From positions 1 to 7,286 of the forward strand of contig JAKBRR010000081.1 of NCBI GenBank assembly GCA_021845325.1: DNA of 7,286 nt, in the 5' to 3' direction. Below the pieces are notes generated by a model, which saw only the letters and a program-made list of their open reading frames with translations, ran no database searches and had not been told where the DNA came from. The position numbers and the translations under genes are program-made. The stretch's first letter is position 1; each line of letters begins with the position of its first letter. This document shows positions 1-7,135 of the stretch, one piece after another. This stretch comes from Thermoplasmata archaeon. GTDB lineage: Archaea > Thermoplasmatota > Thermoplasmata > Thermoplasmatales > Thermoplasmataceae.

Positions 1-8
1 TTGATCGT

Positions 9-25
9 GTTAATTTCAATTTAAC
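9..25. repeat. Imperfect inverted repeat upstream of the solute-binding protein gene
   Basis: The 17-nt stretch GTTAATTTCAATTTAAC has matching ends, GTTAA and TTAAC, around a T/A-rich centre; 14 of 17 positions fit the palindrome. It lies about 35 nt upstream of the first candidate TATA box, a place where an archaeal operator could sit. In AT-rich DNA this may be chance. Confidence 0.15.
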
Positions 26-57
26 AATTCCAATTTTATATTAATTCATCTGTGTCA

Positions 58-96
58 CTTTATATACTCTTGCATTCACCCTTGAATATATAATAT
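58..96 (+). promoter_or_regulatory. Candidate archaeal promoter(s) of the solute-binding protein gene
   Basis: Two box-A-like elements are visible: TTTATATA at 59-66 and AATATATAATAT at 85-96. With transcription starting about 25 nt downstream of the box, they predict 5' leaders of roughly 50 and 25 nt before the ATG at 141. The first matches the classical archaeal box A best; the second is closer to the gene. No Shine-Dalgarno motif lies before the ATG. Which box is used cannot be decided from sequence. Confidence 0.4.
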
Positions 97-140
97 CAAA
101 TCATGCATCTTAAAGTTATTATAGGACCCTTGACATAGCT

Positions 141-2117
141 ATGCTTATGACTAGCATTCTCAATAATAGATCTAGAATAAGAATTTTACTAGCCATAGTA
201 ATTGTTGTTATTTTTGTGGCTTCTGGAAGTATGCTTGGTATTGCATCCTATTATACAAACATGGAGAAACAACAGAATGGAAATTCACAAAATGCAACTC
301 CTTCAACTTCATCAAGCAACGGAGGAACTCTAAGTGAAGGTATTGTTACAACCATAGTTCAGGAATCGTTCAACTATTTTTCACCTGTTGAAGACTATTA
401 CATAACATCGATGCTTTATCTGCCATTCGCTACACCTGAATTTCCGCCGCTCCCGTCTATTTCAATGGTATTAGGTCAAAACGTATCACATAAGGATAAT
501 AACATGACATGGTGCTTATCGCTCAAGAAAAACTTAAAATGGGATAATGGCTCCCCTCTTAATTCAACTGATTTATGGTTTACAATGGAGCTCTACGTAC
601 AGCAAGGATGGATTAGTCTGAACGTAACAAAGATAAGTATAGTGAACTCAACTACTATAAAAATACAGACAAATAGACCTGAACCTGACTTCTTCGATCT
701 CTGGTTGCTGGACACCAACTCTTATATTTTCCCATATGAGTCATTTCACTCACATGACCTTAACTTAAGTGCCAACAGTGTCAATGTAACTGGTTTCAAG
801 ACATTTTCAAACTTTCATAACATAGTGGCAGACGGCCCATTCGTAGTTACTAATTATACTGTAGGTGAGAATCCTATGATCTTTAATGCCAATCCTTACT
901 ATTATCAAGGTCCACCAAAAATGAGCCATCTTACAATACGATTCTTTTCCTCTGCCTCATCCGAATCAGCTGCAATGAGATCAGGCGAGATCAGTGCAAT
1001 GTGGTCTAACGCGGCGTATAACACCATTGTGGCTCCAATATTCACAGGTATACCAGACTCAACCATCCATGAAGTTGAGCCTGGAGAGTTTGAGGAGGCT
1101 TCCTTCAATATGCATATTTGGCCATTTAATACAACTCAGTTCAGGCAAGCTCTTGCGTATCTGACTAATCAGAGTGCAATAAATTCAATCGTTAATTCTA
1201 ATAGTTCCACTCTAGTTGGATATGATACCTTAACAAGTTCACTTGATAATAGCATTGGACTGAATCCAGCATCCCTGAATAGCTACACTTACAATCAGGC
1301 AAAGGCAAATGAACTATTATCTGAAATAGGCATAATTAGAGATGAAACTCCCGGTTCAACTAATTATGGGTTGTATGTTTATGAAAATAGTTCACTTCCT
1401 TGCTATGGAAATCCAGTCACCATACAAATAACTACCACACAGCTGGGATATGGGGATTTATCATCAGCAGTAGAGTTAAGTAACGAGTGGGAATCAGCTG
1501 GGTTCAAGGTAGAAATAACATCCATATCTTCCAGCACGATATATGCAACATTAGATTCAGCTACAGGATGGGAAGTTGTTGTTTTCCCTGATCCATCTGG
1601 ATATCCACCCATACCGGGATATCTTTTGCCAACAATTACCGATTCTGATAACTCCACTGCTTACAGGTATTCCCCCTTTCACGGTGTTACCAATTATAAC
1701 TATTCCTATGCTTCAAAACTGGTTAACCTCAGTGAAGAGTATGCTTTGGGGACATCCCAGTCCAATCATTACCTCAGGGAACTTGCTGTCTACATTGATC
1801 AGGTAGTTCCAGTAATTCCTCTGTTCGATGGAGAATGGTGGGTCGTAGTCTCTAATAATTACGACTGGGGTAATTATACCAATCACACCGGGGTATACTC
1901 AACACAGGATCTAGTTGTTTCCACGTTCAACTATCCCGCACTGGACATGGTGCATCTTATTACCGTTAGTAAACACACATCCAGTAATTCTATATATTAC
2001 ATAATTGGAGGTATAGTGGCAGCAGTAGTAGTGATCGGAGGAGTTGCTAGCATCATGACATCAAAGAAACACAAAAAAGCGAGGGAAGGGGAAGAAAGGG
2101 AGGATGATGATAAGTAA
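141..2117 (+). CDS. Membrane-anchored ABC transporter substrate-binding protein, oligopeptide/dipeptide type (SBP_bac_5 family)
   Basis: This is probably the extracellular binding component of an ABC importer for peptides or, as in some archaeal members of the family, oligosaccharides. After a basic N-terminus comes a hydrophobic helix (about residues 14-36), then a Ser/Thr/Asn-rich linker (about 45-62), then the binding domain. Family landmarks are the LKWDNGSPL-type segment near 132-140 (compare VKWHDGTPF), GPFVVTNYTVGENP and NPYYYQGPP in the middle, and FRQALAY further on. A second hydrophobic helix (about 619-639) and a charged KKHKK...DDDK tail end the protein, as in archaeal C-terminally anchored binding proteins. 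There is no lipobox cysteine. About 19 N-x-S/T sequons in the outer part suggest N-glycosylation. The ATG at 141 is the first after an in-frame stop at 135-137; the ATG at 147 is a possible alternative. No permease or ATPase gene is visible, so the partners lie elsewhere. Family assignment is firm; the ligand is inferred only from neighbours. Confidence 0.88.
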   Translation: MLMTSILNNRSRIRILLAIVIVVIFVASGSMLGIASYYTNMEKQQNGNSQNATPSTSSSNGGTLSEGIVTTIVQESFNYFSPVEDYYITSMLYLPFATPEFPPLPSISMVLGQNVSHKDNNMTWCLSLKKNLKWDNGSPLNSTDLWFTMELYVQQGWISLNVTKISIVNSTTIKIQTNRPEPDFFDLWLLDTNSYIFPYESFHSHDLNLSANSVNVTGFKTFSNFHNIVADGPFVVTNYTVGENPMIFNANPYYYQGPPKMSHLTIRFFSSASSESAAMRSGEISAMWSNAAYNTIVAPIFTGIPDSTIHEVEPGEFEEASFNMHIWPFNTTQFRQALAYLTNQSAINSIVNSNSSTLVGYDTLTSSLDNSIGLNPASLNSYTYNQAKANELLSEIGIIRDETPGSTNYGLYVYENSSLPCYGNPVTIQITTTQLGYGDLSSAVELSNEWESAGFKVEITSISSSTIYATLDSATGWEVVVFPDPSGYPPIPGYLLPTITDSDNSTAYRYSPFHGVTNYNYSYASKLVNLSEEYALGTSQSNHYLRELAVYIDQVVPVIPLFDGEWWVVVSNNYDWGNYTNHTGVYSTQDLVVSTFNYPALDMVHLITVSKHTSSNSIYYIIGGIVAAVVVIGGVASIMTSKKHKKAREGEEREDDDK

Positions 2118-2122
2118 TCAAT

Positions 2123-2170
2123 GTATTTCTTCAAAATTTCTACCAGTTCATTCATTTTACAATTTTGTTA
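2123..2170 (+). terminator. T-rich stretch after the solute-binding protein gene, possible archaeal terminator
   Basis: Just past the TAA at 2115-2117 the + strand carries several short T runs (TTTCTTC, ATTTC, CATTTTAC, AATTTTG) and no GC-rich hairpin. Archaeal RNA polymerase commonly releases at oligo-T tracts, so this is a plausible but weak termination zone. Confidence 0.25.
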
Positions 2171-2332
2171 AGTAATTTCGCACACTAAAGATTCATTCAC
2201 CTTTTGTTGTTTCGGACCCTCATGGTATATTCTATGGGTTCATATTATTGGATCAGGTATCTGGAGGTTTGTAAGAGCATCTTCCAAGAAGACATCAGAT
2301 AGTTTTTGAAAAATCAATAGAACTAATTCGAT

Positions 2333-2343
2333 ATTTAATTAAA
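2333..2343. repeat. ATTTAATTAAA element, copy 1 (upstream of the GH3 gene)
   Basis: The core TTTAATTAAA (2334-2343) is a perfect 10-bp palindrome. The same 11 bases occur upstream of the GNAT and GH20 genes, and a one-mismatch copy precedes the NlpC/P60-like gene. This copy lies about 90 nt before the GH3 start. It may be an operator or an AT-rich promoter part; function is unproven. Confidence 0.4.
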
Positions 2344-2403
2344 GTTTATCAAGATTTTAGAGCATCATGATAATATTATTGCACAAATATCTTAATCGAA
2401 AAG

Positions 2404-2416
2404 GTATTATAATATC
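2404..2416 (+). promoter_or_regulatory. Candidate TATA box of the GH3 gene
   Basis: GTATTATAATATC is centred about 23 nt before the ATG at 2433. That spacing places transcription start at or next to the start codon, predicting a leaderless or nearly leaderless mRNA. No Shine-Dalgarno sequence precedes the ATG, which fits. Confidence 0.45.
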
Positions 2417-2432
2417 TAAATGATCCTTTAGA

Positions 2433-3833
2433 ATGAGAGCTGGATTATTTTTGCAGAGTGGCATAGTGGGCTTCGAAAGAGAAGAAGGATTGAAAAGATT
2501 ATCTAAACTTCTACCTACTTCAGTCGCTCTTTTCAGACCTGATTATTCAGATGACAGGGATCTACTTCAACTGATTCATAGAATCAATAAAATCTACAAA
2601 ATAGATAATGGAGTAAAGGAACCCTATATAGCAATTGACCAAGAAGGAGGAAACGTGGTAAGATTACCATGGACTAACTACAGTCCTGGCAATTACAATC
2701 TGGGGAATATCAACAACACTGCATTCACAGAATTTGTGGGCATGTCAACTGGTTACGATCTTTTTGAACGTGGGATCAGGTGGAATTTAGCACCAGCATT
2801 GGATATATTGAACACAATTAATCCAGTGATGATGGAGAGATGTTTTGGAGAAGATACTGAAATTGTGGCAACACATGGAGAAGCTTATATCAGGGGCCTT
2901 CAGAAAATGGGTGTTGCAGCAACCGCAAAACATTTTCCAGGGCATGGTGGGGTCATGGAAGATTCCCACCAAACACTTCCCAGAGACAGGAGATCCTATA
3001 CTATGGTAATCAATGAAGCATTTCCGTTTAAGAAGGCAATAGAAGCAGGCGTCAGCTCTATCATGCTGGCCCATATACTTTATGAAGAACTTGATATGGA
3101 TTTTCCTGCTTCTCTATCATCAAAGATACAGCAAATACTAAGAAGAGACTTGGGATTTGATGGGATGCTAATAACTGATTCAGTTGACATGGGAGCACTT
3201 ACGAAGAATTACACTTTTGAGGAGATAATCAAGTATTCGCTTTCAGGTGAGGTCGATCTTGTCGAGTGCGTGGATTTTAACCAGACTCTTGAAATGGCGG
3301 ATTATGTTATGAAAGTTGATAGCGAAGTATTAAAAAAGAAGCTCAAGCATATGGAAAATTTTCTCCCAAACAGGCAATTGAATTTTAGGCCTCCTCAGCA
3401 ACTGATGAGTGCCATGTCACTAATATCTAGCAGGGTGATCAGAAAGAAAACACTTGATCCATCCAGAAAGATAAACATATTTTTCCTAGACTCCAGGGCA
3501 GAAAGTGTTGCTTCTGATAGGCTTTCATCAAAGGATGATATAATAAAGCAACTCAGGAATGATAGATTAGATGTCAAGGCTGGAAGCTTGAACGATCTAA
3601 AAAAATTCAATGGCAAAAATGAACAGATTATATTGATAGGCAGAAATGAACACCTAAAGGATAGACAAGATTTAATATCTGCTGTATCCAAGGAGAACGA
3701 TGCAGTATATATATCAATGTCCATTGCAAGGGATACTGGAATAGTACCAAAATCAGCAGGTTATATAGCAGCCTATTCTGTGAAACCTGAAGCCGTTGTT
3801 GGTGCCATTTACAAGGCTGTAGGTTTTATCTGA
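2433..3833 (+). CDS. nagZ: Glycoside hydrolase family 3 beta-N-acetylhexosaminidase, NagZ type, two-domain
   Basis: NagZ enzymes remove non-reducing GlcNAc from muropeptides (GlcNAc-MurNAc or GlcNAc-anhydroMurNAc) and also act on chitobiose, through a covalent glycosyl-enzyme. Visible marks are IDQEGG (68-73), NLAPALDI (118-125), RCFGED (136-141), the NagZ signature KHFPGHG (166-172) followed by D177-S-H179, the Asp-His pair taken as the general acid/base in this subfamily, and GFDGMLITD with D249 as expected nucleophile. Residues from about 345 form a second alpha/beta domain ending in the AAYSVKPEAVVGA segment, as in Bacillus-type two-domain NagZ; E. coli NagZ has only the first domain. At 466 residues it is compact for the two-domain class. 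There is no signal peptide or membrane segment, so it should act in the cytoplasm on imported substrate. The ATG at 2433 fits both the family N-terminus and the TATA spacing. Subfamily assignment is strong; murein rather than chitin as substrate is inferred from context. Confidence 0.92.
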   Translation: MRAGLFLQSGIVGFEREEGLKRLSKLLPTSVALFRPDYSDDRDLLQLIHRINKIYKIDNGVKEPYIAIDQEGGNVVRLPWTNYSPGNYNLGNINNTAFTEFVGMSTGYDLFERGIRWNLAPALDILNTINPVMMERCFGEDTEIVATHGEAYIRGLQKMGVAATAKHFPGHGGVMEDSHQTLPRDRRSYTMVINEAFPFKKAIEAGVSSIMLAHILYEELDMDFPASLSSKIQQILRRDLGFDGMLITDSVDMGALTKNYTFEEIIKYSLSGEVDLVECVDFNQTLEMADYVMKVDSEVLKKKLKHMENFLPNRQLNFRPPQQLMSAMSLISSRVIRKKTLDPSRKINIFFLDSRAESVASDRLSSKDDIIKQLRNDRLDVKAGSLNDLKKFNGKNEQIILIGRNEHLKDRQDLISAVSKENDAVYISMSIARDTGIVPKSAGYIAAYSVKPEAVVGAIYKAVGFI

Positions 3834-3853
3834 AGGACTATCTTCACTCATGA

Positions 3854-3858
3854 TTTTT
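3854..3858 (+). terminator. T5 run after the GH3 gene, possible terminator
   Basis: A single TTTTT lies about 20 nt past the TGA at 3831-3833 and has no strong hairpin before it. It is the only oligo-T tract of this length directly after the gene and could serve as an archaeal termination signal. The evidence is weak. Confidence 0.2.
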
Positions 3859-3901
3859 GAAGAGGGATAGGCAATTTTAGTCATTTACGTCAAAATTATT
3901 G

Positions 3902-3912
3902 ATTTAATTAAA
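3902..3912. repeat. ATTTAATTAAA element, copy 2 (upstream of the GNAT gene)
   Basis: This is an exact copy of the 11-bp element, with the palindromic core TTTAATTAAA at 3903-3912. It lies about 50 nt upstream of the candidate TATA box of the acetyltransferase gene. Confidence 0.4.
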
Positions 3913-3960
3913 ATAAAATACGATAAATAGTTTGTGATAGGATAGAAAGCTGGGTTAAAA

Positions 3961-3970
3961 TTAATATAAA
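3961..3970 (+). promoter_or_regulatory. Candidate TATA box of the acetyltransferase gene
   Basis: TTAATATAAA is centred about 25 nt before the ATG at 3990, the spacing expected for a leaderless archaeal transcript. An ATG at 3971 is out of frame with the gene and meets a stop after eight codons. No ribosome-binding motif precedes 3990. Confidence 0.45.
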
Positions 3971-3989
3971 ATGCGATCTTTTAATATTT

Positions 3990-5081
3990 ATGTATAGTGA
4001 AGTTAAAAGAGGAACAAGAGAAAGTATGCACTGGCTAATGGAAACAGTAAATAAAGTATTCGGTTCAGAAAATTCAATTGACTTCGAAATGGGGTTCGAA
4101 TCTCCTTTCCTTTTTACAGAAGAAAATATAAAAAACACCTTCTACATAGATGACGGAAGTAAATCAGTAAGTCAGGCAAGCGTGCTCTTATCAAAAGTAT
4201 CTCTTAATGGTGTAGTTATTGATGTGGCATCTTTAGGTTCTGTGTGTACTCTGAAAGAACACAGGCACAATGGGCTTTCAACAAAGATTATCAATGAGAT
4301 CATAAGAGTATTCACAAAGTCCAAGGTGGATCTTTTGCTTGTTTCAGGGGAGATAGAACTTTACAAAAAGCTTGACTGTGTAAGAACAGGAAGCATCTAT
4401 ATTGGTGTGGCACATCTTTTAAAGAATGAATCTGATTACGATGTAAGGATGTCAAATAATGAGGGAAGAATTAAAAACTCATATGTGTACCAAAATATTC
4501 ACAAATCGGAAAAATTGAGATTCCTAAGAACTGAAGAAGACTTTAATAAGTTAATGAATTCCAGCTCCTTCAACAGTGAAGGATACATAGTAAAGTTGTT
4601 TGAAATCTATAATTGGAAAGAGGAGATTGTTGCATATGCAGTGATATTCAAAAGGGATGGAGATAAAAGAATGAGGATTATGGAATATGCTGGATCTAGA
4701 TATGCCATTATGCATTCTCTTGGAAATATCATGGAAAAAATGGAGTGCACTGACGCATATTTCAACATAAACACTGAAGATTTAGATCTAATGGATGTCT
4801 GCTCTACTATGGAGATAAGATTACGTAAGGAAAATATTCCTGGCACAGTGAGGATACTAGACAGTAATTCTATCATCCAGAAACTTACTCCATTGATTAA
4901 TGAAAGAACTGGAGGAAATTTTGAATTGAAGCAGGAAACGGGAAACAAATGGAACTTCACTTCAAAAAAATTGAGTGGGAAAATAAATGGTTATGGTGAA
5001 TTAACCAGCCTAATATTCAACCATGATAGAAACAGTCTAGGTATACCCCTAATGTTCACAGATGATCTCAATTACATTTGA
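3990..5081 (+). CDS. GNAT-family N-acetyltransferase, Eis-like multi-domain form
   Basis: This is predicted to transfer acetyl from acetyl-CoA to an amine in the cytoplasm. The acetyl-CoA site is visible as beta-strand SLGSVCT (81-87) followed by EHRHNGLS: R92-H-N-G95-L-S97 fits the R/Q-x-x-G-x-G/A loop, with Ser in the last position. The helix IINEIIRVF and strand VDLLLVSG follow, as usual for the fold. The rest resembles Eis-like proteins: a second degenerate GNAT-like unit (about 160-285, with AYAVIF and IMEYAGSRYAI) and a C-terminal piece (about 286-345, GTVRILD...GNFELK...GELTSLIFN) like the SCP2-type domain of that family. The length of 363 aa is near that of the family. No signal peptide or membrane segment is present. 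It sits between two hexosaminidase genes, which suggests an amino sugar, a muropeptide amine or a released amino acid as acceptor; this is inference and the substrate is unknown. The fold is confident; the sub-domain assignment less so. Confidence 0.78.
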   Translation: MYSEVKRGTRESMHWLMETVNKVFGSENSIDFEMGFESPFLFTEENIKNTFYIDDGSKSVSQASVLLSKVSLNGVVIDVASLGSVCTLKEHRHNGLSTKIINEIIRVFTKSKVDLLLVSGEIELYKKLDCVRTGSIYIGVAHLLKNESDYDVRMSNNEGRIKNSYVYQNIHKSEKLRFLRTEEDFNKLMNSSSFNSEGYIVKLFEIYNWKEEIVAYAVIFKRDGDKRMRIMEYAGSRYAIMHSLGNIMEKMECTDAYFNINTEDLDLMDVCSTMEIRLRKENIPGTVRILDSNSIIQKLTPLINERTGGNFELKQETGNKWNFTSKKLSGKINGYGELTSLIFNHDRNSLGIPLMFTDDLNYI

Positions 5082-5235
5082 ACACCTGAAATTTCAAAAC
5101 GCAGTTGAAATGTATTGTAATAGAATGAAATATTCATAACGAAAAACCACTTAGAAATTACTTCCATATTCTAGCAACTAGTTAAGATATATAATTCATC
5201 GTACTTTTCTAACGGTAAGGTCTAAGTGAATCCCA

Positions 5236-5250
5236 TATTATTTAATTAAA
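5236..5250 (+). promoter_or_regulatory. Candidate promoter of the GH20 gene
   Basis: The AT-only stretch TATTATTTAATTAAA is the best box-A candidate near the gene. It predicts a transcription start near 5268-5272, hence a leader of about 10 nt. It overlaps copy 3 of the repeated element. A second AT element, TATATAATTCATC at 5188-5200, resembles TATATTAATTCATC at 37-50 before the first gene and could be an alternative. Confidence 0.35.
5240..5250. repeat. ATTTAATTAAA element, copy 3 (upstream of the GH20 gene)
   Basis: This is an exact third copy, with core TTTAATTAAA at 5241-5250. Unlike the other copies it lies close to the gene, about 30 nt before the ATG at 5281, so here it may itself be the TATA element or overlap it. 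Confidence 0.4.
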
Positions 5251-5280
5251 TTCTGAAAACAGAAACGATTTTGTATATTA

Positions 5281-6948
5281 ATGAATTATAAGCACATGGA
5301 AGATAAAATTTATCTTGTTCCTGAGCCAAAAAGCATCAAGTTCACAGGAAGGTGGTTACAGTTTGATGGTTTTTCTAATTTTCGTGAGGAGATCAGGGAG
5401 GAATTCAACATAAAGAAGGGATCGTGGGAGTTCAGGCACATCTATGATTCTGTTCAAAGCATCAAAGTATATGAAAAGAAAGTCGAAACACATGGGGACA
5501 TTAACATAGCAACGGCAACCGCAATCCAGCTTATCATGCAAAGAAAAGGGTTTCTTCCAGAAGTTGAGGTAATCGAGCAATTAGACTTCTCATTCAGGGG
5601 TTTTCATCTTGATATAGCAAGAGGAGGTGTCCCATCACTTGAAACCTTCAAAAAATTCATGGACCTCCTTTTTGTCATGAAGTACAATAAATTTGGAATC
5701 TATTTTGAAGACCTATATCCGTGGAAAAGTTTTCCTGAAATAGGTAAACGAAGAGGTCGTATCACAGAAGAAGAATGGAAGGAAATATTGAAACATGGAA
5801 ACAAGATTGGTCTTGATGTATTTCCGTCTCTTGAATTACTTGGACATATGGAGCATTTCCTTGAGATGGACAAATATAGAGAACTAGGTGAACTATGGTG
5901 GACTGAAAGGGACGACTGTGTTGATGTTACCAATCAGAAGGCTAGCAAATTCACAAAGGATTTACTGAAGGATGCCATTGAAACATCCCCATCAAAGTTA
6001 ATACATATAGGAGGAGATGAAACGTGGTCCCTTGGAAGAGGAAGATCCTTAGATAAAACGGAAAAGTTTCAGGGCCCAGACCTTTACATAAAGCATTACA
6101 GAGAACTTGTTAATTTAACCAGTAACATGGGAAAAAAGGCCATGATGTGGGGAGACATGCTTACAGGTATGTATCTATCAAGTGAAGAGAAAAAATACTG
6201 GTCAAAGGTAGTTGAAGATAAGATCTGGGATAATGTCATGATAGCGAACTGGGATTATGAACCCCTGTCAGTGGATCATTTCAGAAGGAGGATATCAGAG
6301 ATAGGGCATATTGATCAGCAGATAGCATGTCCTGCACTGAACAGTTCTGCCACGTTTTACCCAGATTTTGAACCGGCCCTAAAGAATATCACATCTTTCC
6401 TTAAAGCTGCAAAAGAGGAAAAGTTGCAGGGATACATGATAACTGCATGGGGTGATTTGGGGCAAGAGTGTCTATTTTCGCTTCTTAATCCATTGGTTAT
6501 GGCATCTGCCGATATATTCTCTGATCCAAAGGAATTTCCAAAAAAATTCTCAATATTATCAGGAGAGGATATTGAGTGTTCCAAAGCAAGGTTTGAAGCA
6601 GGAAAATTGAACTGCGCACCCATGATCAGGAATGTACTTTACAGAAATCTCAATTTTGTCTCAGAAAGGAGAGAACTCAGAACAGGGTGGTATGAAGCAA
6701 TGAGGTCTTTTGTTAATAAATACAGCGGTGCAAAACTTTCAGAGGATATGAATGCAATACTCCTGTTAATGAAACAGTGTATAAACATGGAGAATAGAGA
6801 ATTTAAGGGTCAGGAATTTGGAAGTGCAATCAGGAAATATGAGGAACTATGGCTAAGAGAAAGGAAGATCTATGGTCTCAGTAATGTTGTATCAAAATTA
6901 CTTGGATCATGCGAAATGGAATCAATCCTTAACAACACAAGTAAATGA
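5281..6948 (+). CDS. Glycoside hydrolase family 20 beta-N-acetylhexosaminidase, GcnA-like
   Basis: GH20 enzymes release terminal GlcNAc or GalNAc by substrate-assisted catalysis in which the substrate's own acetamido group attacks. The catalytic signature is intact: HIGGDE at 242-247, with D246 orienting the acetamido group and E247 as acid/base. Other barrel marks are FRGFHLDIARG (105-115), YFEDLYPW (141-148), FPSLELLGHMEHFL (181-194), LGRGRSLDK (251-259), MMWGDM (288-293) and ITAWGDLGQE (387-396). The layout resembles bacterial GcnA-like proteins: a short N-terminal domain (about 1-100), the barrel, and a helical C-terminal part (about 400-555). At 555 aa it is somewhat shorter than GcnA-type enzymes. 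No signal peptide is seen, so cytoplasmic. The ATG at 5281 is the first start after an in-frame stop at 5254-5256; Met6 at 5296 is an alternative that would still keep the conserved YLVPEPKSI segment. It lies downstream of the GH3 and GNAT genes. Family is certain; substrate (GlcNAc from murein, chitin or glycans) is open. Confidence 0.92.
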   Translation: MNYKHMEDKIYLVPEPKSIKFTGRWLQFDGFSNFREEIREEFNIKKGSWEFRHIYDSVQSIKVYEKKVETHGDINIATATAIQLIMQRKGFLPEVEVIEQLDFSFRGFHLDIARGGVPSLETFKKFMDLLFVMKYNKFGIYFEDLYPWKSFPEIGKRRGRITEEEWKEILKHGNKIGLDVFPSLELLGHMEHFLEMDKYRELGELWWTERDDCVDVTNQKASKFTKDLLKDAIETSPSKLIHIGGDETWSLGRGRSLDKTEKFQGPDLYIKHYRELVNLTSNMGKKAMMWGDMLTGMYLSSEEKKYWSKVVEDKIWDNVMIANWDYEPLSVDHFRRRISEIGHIDQQIACPALNSSATFYPDFEPALKNITSFLKAAKEEKLQGYMITAWGDLGQECLFSLLNPLVMASADIFSDPKEFPKKFSILSGEDIECSKARFEAGKLNCAPMIRNVLYRNLNFVSERRELRTGWYEAMRSFVNKYSGAKLSEDMNAILLLMKQCINMENREFKGQEFGSAIRKYEELWLRERKIYGLSNVVSKLLGSCEMESILNNTSK

Positions 6949-6978
6949 GAAAATTATAATTATTAACAAAAATAGATA

Positions 6979-6989
6979 ATTTAATTATA
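6979..6989. repeat. ATTTAATTATA element, degenerate copy 4 (upstream of the NlpC/P60-like gene)
   Basis: It matches the 11-bp element at 10 of 11 positions, with T for A at the next-to-last base. It lies about 30 nt after the GH20 stop and about 145 nt before the next ATG, farther than the other copies, so its link to the following gene is weaker. Confidence 0.25.
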
Positions 6990-7105
6990 CGGAATAACTA
7001 ATTCGCTGCCTTCTAGGGTTATCATTATTGTTAAATTAGTATAGTCTATTCATAACAACAAGAATCTGGAATTAGGATAAACATTTCTTCTCATGGAAAG
7101 GATAA

Positions 7106-7115
7106 GTTTCATATG
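7106..7115 (+). promoter_or_regulatory. Weak TATA-like element before the NlpC/P60-like gene
   Basis: GTTTCATATG is centred about 25 nt before the ATG at 7136, the distance seen for the GH3 and GNAT genes, but it is a poor box-A match. The 187 nt between the GH20 stop and this ATG hold no other gene that I can see. Confidence 0.22.
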
Positions 7116-7135
7116 CTCATAGTGAATGCTGCAGG

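Larger units (their letters stand above)
2118..2432. other. 315-nt intergenic region
   Basis: It holds a T-rich stretch near its start, one copy of the ATTTAATTAAA element (2333-2343) and the promoter of the GH3 gene. The middle part, about 2205-2310, looks less AT-rich than the flanks. It is open in two frames for 26 codons (ATG at 2222, stop at 2300-2302) and about 45 codons (from 2172 to a stop ending at 2308, no ATG). Neither translation is recognisable, so no gene is called. No tRNA or other RNA gene was seen. Confidence 0.6.

Noticed and set aside
1576..1806. 76-codon + strand frame overlapping the solute-binding protein gene
   Set aside because: It is an out-of-frame reading fully inside the SBP_bac_5 domain, with no independent promoter or family resemblance.
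2787..3074. 95-codon open frame on the minus strand inside the GH3 gene
   Set aside because: It lies opposite the NagZ catalytic motifs, is rich in Cys/His/Phe from antisense reading, and has no promoter or recognisable domain.
4607..4960. 117-codon open frame on the minus strand inside the acetyltransferase gene
   Set aside because: It is an antisense shadow of a well-supported coding frame; the composition (Ser/Ile/Phe rich) is typical of antisense translation.
5077..5098. Small inverted repeat TTTGAA / TTCAAA and palindrome TGAAATTTCA at the end of the acetyltransferase gene
   Set aside because: The stem is short and AT-rich and no T run follows, so it is a poor terminator candidate.
2321..7005. 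10-nt match AACTAATTCG at 2321-2330 and 6996-7005
   Set aside because: One shared 10-mer between AT-rich intergenic regions is about what chance allows; the positions relative to the genes also differ.
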